Below the pieces are notes generated by a model. It was not told where the DNA came from. It saw nothing but the letters and a program-made list of their open reading frames with translations, and did not search any database. Both the position numbers and the translations under genes were made by a program. 8,941 bases of DNA, taken from NCBI GenBank assembly GCA_036495525.1, contig DASXMR010000019.1, positions 1-8,941 of the forward strand, written 5' to 3'. Source of the DNA: DASXMR01 sp036495525. GTDB lineage: Bacteria; Actinomycetota; Actinomycetes; Streptosporangiales; Streptosporangiaceae. Shown here one piece after another: positions 6,264-8,941 of this stretch (positions are counted from its first letter, which is position 1; each line of letters opens with the position of its first letter).

Positions 6264-6899
6264 GTGACCGACACCAGCCCGGCAGATTCCGGCGAGTCAG
6301 CCAGCACCGGCGGGCCATCCGGCGAGGAGCCACGCGGCGGCGCTCGCGAAGCCGCCGGCGACGGCCAGGGGGCCGGCTGGCTGCTGCTGGTCTACCGGGT
6401 GCCGTCCGAGCCGACCCGGCTGCGCGCGGCTGTCTGGCGCAGGCTGAAGAGCCTGGGCGCGATCTACCTGCAGAACTCAGCGGCAGCGCTGCCCGCCAGC
6501 GTGGCCGCCGAGCGGGCGCTGCGCCGGCTGCGCCGCGAGATCCTCGACATGTCCGGCACCGCCGTGCTGCTGTCCTGCGCCGTGCTGGCCGGCGAGCAGG
6601 GCGTGCTGGCCGCCTTCCAGGCGGCGCGCGACGACGAGTACGAGGAGATCGTGGACAAGTGCCACGACTTCATCGCCGAGGTGCAGAAGGAGTACGTGGC
6701 CAGCCACTTCAGCTACGCCGAGCTGGAGGAGAACGAGGTCTACCTGGTCAAGCTGAGGAACTGGCTCGGCAGGGTACGGGAGCGGGACGTCTTCGGCGCG
6801 GCCGGGCGGGCGCAAGCCGAGCAGGAGCTGGCCAGCTGCGAGCAGGAACTCGAACGCTTCGCCGCGCGGGTCTACGAGGAGGAGGCCGAGGGCCGCTGA
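6264..6899 (+). CDS. ChrB N-terminal-domain protein (chromate-resistance ChrB-like)
   Basis: A 211-residue soluble protein resembling the N-terminal domain of ChrB, the chromate-responsive regulator of chr operons. The signature is WLLLVYRVPSEPTRLRAAVW, then RRLKSLGAIYLQNSAAALPA, followed by charged helices (DDEYEEIVDKCHDFIAEVQKE; FSYAELEENEVYLVKL) and a C-terminal Glu-rich coiled stretch. The first 40 or so residues are Gly/Ser/Glu-rich and probably disordered. The C-terminal domain of full-length ChrB is absent, and no chromate transporter ChrA is in view, so a role in chromate resistance is not shown. GTG at 6264 leaves four bases after the MHYT stop. An in-frame TTG at 6249 would add five residues and overlap the MHYT gene. 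Either way the two genes are almost certainly co-transcribed. Confidence 0.8.
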   Translation: MTDTSPADSGESASTGGPSGEEPRGGAREAAGDGQGAGWLLLVYRVPSEPTRLRAAVWRRLKSLGAIYLQNSAAALPASVAAERALRRLRREILDMSGTAVLLSCAVLAGEQGVLAAFQAARDDEYEEIVDKCHDFIAEVQKEYVASHFSYAELEENEVYLVKLRNWLGRVRERDVFGAAGRAQAEQELASCEQELERFAARVYEEEAEGR

Positions 6900-6956
6900 T
6901 GGCCGGTCCCGGGCCTGATCACTCAGACGGGATGGCAGGCGGCGGCCCGCTGCTGG

Positions 6957-7160
6957 TCAGTGGCGGCGCACCGCGCGGCGCAGGCTGACCGGGATCAGCA
7001 CCGCCAGCAGCACGGGCAGCAGCCACCAGGCAGCCACCGAGGCGCGGCTCAGCGCCCAGGTTGCCGCCAGCCCGGCCACCACGCCGGCCGCGACCACCCA
7101 GTCGTCGCCGACCACGAAGTCATAGCTGACCGCCAGCGCGCTGCGCAGCCACCGTGCCAT
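6957..7160 (-). CDS. Very small two-TM membrane protein paired with the polytopic membrane protein
   Basis: A 67-residue protein, unassigned to a named family. It has a short basic N-terminus (MARWLRSALAVSYDFVVGDD), two hydrophobic helices (about 21-38 and 42-60, the second rich in Trp/Leu/Val: AWWLLPVLLAVLIPVSL) and a basic end RRAVRRH, which suggests both ends are cytoplasmic. The ATG at 7160 lies three bases after the stop of the upstream membrane protein gene, so the two are one operon and perhaps an accessory/permease pair. Good hydrophobic pattern and tight spacing argue that it is real. Confidence 0.7.
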   Translation of the reverse strand: MARWLRSALAVSYDFVVGDDWVVAAGVVAGLAATWALSRASVAAWWLLPVLLAVLIPVSLRRAVRRH

Positions 7161-7163
7161 CGC

Positions 7164-7979
7164 TCAGCCCCTCCCGCCTGCTGCGGCGTCGACGCCGGCC
7201 GGCGAGCCAGCGCCGGCCCCGCGGCCGGCCTGGCGAGCCGCGGCCAGCCCGCCGGGCAACCGGCGCAGGACTGCTACCAGCGCGACGGCGAACAACGCGA
7301 TCGCGGGGATCAGCACCAGCAGGGCCGCGTCAGAGCCCGGCCAGCTCGCGCCGGCGCCCTCGGCCCCCCAGAAGGTGCCGAAGGCGGTGAGCATGATCCC
7401 CACGATGAACTTCATGGTGTTCTCCGGCACCCTGGCCAGCGGCTTGCGTACCGCCAGGCCAGCGGCGGCGACCACGACCGCCGCGCAGATCCCGGCTATC
7501 GCCGCCAGGCCGACGTCGTGCTGGTTCGCGCCGAAGGTCAGCACGATGAAAACGACCTCCAGCCCCTCAAGCAGCACGCCCTTGAACGCCAGCGTGAAGG
7601 CGAACCAGTCAGGCACCAGGCCGGTCCCGCTGGCCGGCTGGGCCGCGGCTGACTCGACCTGCTCACGGTAGATGCTGTCCTCGTCGTGCAGCGCCTTGTG
7701 GCCGCTGGCCCGCAGAATGGCCTTGCGCAGCCACTGCAGGCCGAAGATCAGCAGCAGCGCGCCCACCACGAGCCGCAGCGCGTGCAGCGGGATCGCCGAG
7801 ACCGCCGGGCCGAGCACCGCGACGATGACCGCGAGCGCGGCCAGGGCGGCCGTCAGCCCGCTAGTGGCCGACCGCCAGTCCCTGGCCGTCCCGGCGGCCA
7901 GCACGATCGTGGTGGCCTCCACGGCCTCGACCACGCACGCCAGGAAGACGGCGGCGAACAAGGCCCATGCAGCGCCCAT
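7164..7979 (-). CDS. Polytopic membrane protein, COG4280-like, with paired ExxE motifs
   Basis: A 271-residue protein with about seven membrane helices. Helix 1 carries CVVEAVEATTIVLAAG (Glu18, Glu21) and a later helix carries GVLLEGLEVVFIVLTFGA (Glu138, Glu141). This twin arrangement recalls the two REGLE motifs of FTR1/EfeU iron permeases, except that the Arg before the first Glu is replaced by Val or Leu. A charged cytoplasmic loop (about 86-127, including HKALHDEDSIYREQVES) separates the halves. FGTFWGAEGAGASWPGSD (200-217) is another likely conserved block, and the last 30 residues are Gly/Ala-rich. ATG at 7979 was chosen because GGGAG lies five bases before it and the first helix starts at once. 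GTG at 8018, also with AGGGAG four bases upstream, would add 13 polar residues. An iron-box palindrome lies upstream. Transport of a metal is inference. Confidence 0.8.
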   Translation of the reverse strand: MGAAWALFAAVFLACVVEAVEATTIVLAAGTARDWRSATSGLTAALAALAVIVAVLGPAVSAIPLHALRLVVGALLLIFGLQWLRKAILRASGHKALHDEDSIYREQVESAAAQPASGTGLVPDWFAFTLAFKGVLLEGLEVVFIVLTFGANQHDVGLAAIAGICAAVVVAAAGLAVRKPLARVPENTMKFIVGIMLTAFGTFWGAEGAGASWPGSDAALLVLIPAIALFAVALVAVLRRLPGGLAAARQAGRGAGAGSPAGVDAAAGGRG

Positions 7980-8045
7980 CTCATCTCCCGACGTCGGCCC
8001 AGACGGATCCTGCCACACGCAGCTCCCTGCCGTCCGGAAGCGAGC

Positions 8046-8064
8046 TCAGGTTAGTCTAACCGTC
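8046..8064. promoter_or_regulatory. DtxR/IdeR-type iron box
   Basis: The sequence TCAGGTTAGTCTAACCGTC contains the perfect 6-1-6 palindrome GGTTAG-T-CTAACC (8049-8061). Compared with the classical DtxR/IdeR consensus TTAGGTTAGGCTAACCTAA it agrees at 14 of 19 positions, including the whole core except the central base. It lies about 65 bases upstream of ATG 7979 (28 before the alternative GTG 8018) and 169 bases before the divergent pepA start, so the membrane-protein pair is the likelier target. Iron-bound DtxR-type repressors block transcription from such sites. The comparison was made by eye. Confidence 0.7.
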
Positions 8065-8130
8065 GTCACTATCGAATCATGACAAGTTCAGCGCCCAGGC
8101 CGGGCTCCAGCCGGACCCGTCCCGGGGCCG

Positions 8131-8143
8131 GCTGATCATCAGC
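8131..8143. repeat. Perfect 6-1-6 palindrome in the pepA upstream region
   Basis: GCTGAT-C-ATCAGC is a perfect inverted repeat of six-base arms around one base. It lies between the iron box and the pepA start. It could be an operator for an unidentified dimeric regulator. The rest of 8065-8232 shows no coding frame of note. Confidence 0.3.
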
Positions 8144-8194
8144 GAGCAGGGCGGCGAGGCCGGGGCTGACCGCCCGAGGGCCGCCGCGGACGAG

Positions 8195-8225
8195 TTGATC
8201 TGCGATTCCGGCCAGGCACTAGGCT
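8195..8225 (+). promoter_or_regulatory. Possible leaderless promoter of pepA
   Basis: TTGATC (8195-8200) resembles a -35 box and TAGGCT (8220-8225) fits the actinobacterial -10 pattern TAnnnT. The -10 ends seven bases before the GTG at 8233, so transcription would begin at or next to the start codon, as in leaderless mRNAs. The spacer of 19 bases is longer than ideal. The lack of a ribosome site before the GTG agrees with this reading. Confidence 0.4.
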
Positions 8226-8232
8226 CCTACCC

Positions 8233-8941
8233 GTGACAGCATCTCTGCAGACGAGCCAGACCCCCGCACACGATGTCTCAGCGCACGCCGTCATCATCGG
8301 CGTCATCCAGAATCATGACGGCCCGCGGCCGGCCCCCGGAGCCGAGGATGTCGACGCCGCGTTCGGCGGCAGCCTCGCGCAGACGCTCACCGCGCTCGGC
8401 GCGACCGGCAAGCCAGAGGAACTCACCAGGATCGCCACCGGCGGGCAGCTGCAGGCACCGCTGATCGTGGCCGTCGGCCTCGGCCCGGACGCGGGCCGCC
8501 AGGAAGTCGACGGCGAGGTACTGCGGCGTGCCGCCGGCGCCGCCGTCCGCTCGCTGAGTTCCGGCCAGCAGCGGCAGATCGCGCTCAGCCTGCCGGCCAG
8601 GAACGCTGCCGAGATCGAGGCGGTGGCGCTCGGCGCGCTGCTCGGCGGCTACGCCTTCGGCAAGTACCGCAACGGGGCGCGGCTGGAGAGCCCGCAGCTG
8701 ACGCTGCTGGCCAAGGTCGATCTCGCCGCGGGGGCGGCCAGCCGAAGCCAGGTCATCGCCGACGCCATGGCGCTGGTCAGGGACATGGTCAACACCAGCC
8801 CATCGCAGCTTTACCCGGAGAGCTTCGCCGCCCAGGCCGCCAGTGTCGCCGAGGCCAGCGGGCTATCGGTTGAGGTGCTGGACGAGAACCAGCTCGCCGC
8901 CGGCGGCTACGGCGGGCTGATCGGCGTCGGGCAGGGTTCGG
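8233..8941 (+). CDS. pepA: Leucyl aminopeptidase (M17 family), 3' end beyond the window
   Basis: The first 236 codons of a cytosolic leucine aminopeptidase, a two-metal enzyme that removes N-terminal residues from peptides and is usually about 500 residues long. The visible part covers the N-terminal alpha/beta domain (about 15-165, with APLIVAVGLG and EAVALGALLGGYAFGKYR) and the beginning of the peptidase domain at LVRDMVNTSPSQLYPESFAA (181-200). It ends at LAAGGYGGLIGVGQGS, the conserved stretch just before the metal-binding and catalytic residues. Those residues lie past the right edge, so activity cannot be judged here. No frameshift is seen. The GTG at 8233 is the sensible start: the frame upstream gives no better codon, and a TAGGCT box ends seven bases before it. 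The gene is divergent from the membrane-protein pair. Confidence 0.95.
   Translation, partial: MTASLQTSQTPAHDVSAHAVIIGVIQNHDGPRPAPGAEDVDAAFGGSLAQTLTALGATGKPEELTRIATGGQLQAPLIVAVGLGPDAGRQEVDGEVLRRAAGAAVRSLSSGQQRQIALSLPARNAAEIEAVALGALLGGYAFGKYRNGARLESPQLTLLAKVDLAAGAASRSQVIADAMALVRDMVNTSPSQLYPESFAAQAASVAEASGLSVEVLDENQLAAGGYGGLIGVGQGS

Noticed and set aside
6256..6267. ATG overlapping the MHYT stop as a possible ATGA-coupled start
   Set aside because: This frame runs into TGA after three codons. The ChrB-N frame starts at GTG 6264 or TTG 6249 instead.
6960..7652. Plus-strand open frame of 230 codons opposite the membrane-protein pair
   Set aside because: The composition is polar and repetitive (Gln/Arg/Gly/Pro), with no motif. 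The minus-strand frames have clean membrane helices and operon spacing.
8080..8136. Short plus-strand frame of 18 codons from an ATG downstream of the iron box
   Set aside because: It is too short, has no ribosome site and has a Pro/Arg/Ser-rich translation, so there is no support for a leader peptide.
1..8941. CRISPR arrays, tRNA, rRNA and complete insertion sequences
   Set aside because: No regularly spaced repeats, cloverleaf-type sequences, rRNA segments or paired terminal inverted repeats were recognised by eye.

Overview
The window is GC-rich DNA with GTG starts, short or overlapping intergenic gaps and actinobacterial gene families (a NarL-type two-component system with a short 'RELHD' kinase, MHYT and ChrB-N proteins, a DtxR/IdeR-like iron box). 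It suggests a soil-type actinomycete (Actinomycetota). The species cannot be named from the sequence alone.

Layout. (1) 1-249: a decayed IS110-type transposase fragment on the minus strand, truncated and with an in-frame stop, followed by about 130 bases without a gene. (2) 384-1286, plus: a kinase of the streptomycin 6-phosphotransferase/hydroxyurea kinase type. (3) 3026 down to 1344, minus: a two-TM small membrane protein, a HIT-family hydrolase and a RibD C-terminal-domain reductase, possibly one or two transcription units. (4) 3230-5223, plus: a histidine kinase and LuxR-type response regulator overlapping by 4 bases (GTGA), preceded by a conspicuous nested palindrome. (5) 5330-6899, plus: a seven-TM MHYT-domain protein followed almost without gap by a ChrB N-terminal-domain protein. 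(6) 7979 down to 6957, minus: a polytopic membrane protein (resembling COG4280) with paired ExxE motifs like those of iron permeases, and a tiny two-TM protein 3 bases downstream. A near-consensus DtxR/IdeR operator lies upstream. (7) 8233 to the right edge, plus: the first 236 codons of leucyl aminopeptidase PepA, with a possible leaderless promoter.

How the genes may work together. The kinase and regulator form one signalling pair whose input is probably membrane-sensed. The MHYT and ChrB-N genes are probably co-transcribed and may form a redox- or metal-responsive pair; this is inference. The membrane-protein pair under the iron box is the most interesting unit: operator, motif pair and operon structure all point to metal-responsive membrane transport, though the substrate cannot be proved from sequence. 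HIT, RibD-like, APH-like and PepA genes look like ordinary housekeeping or accessory enzymes.
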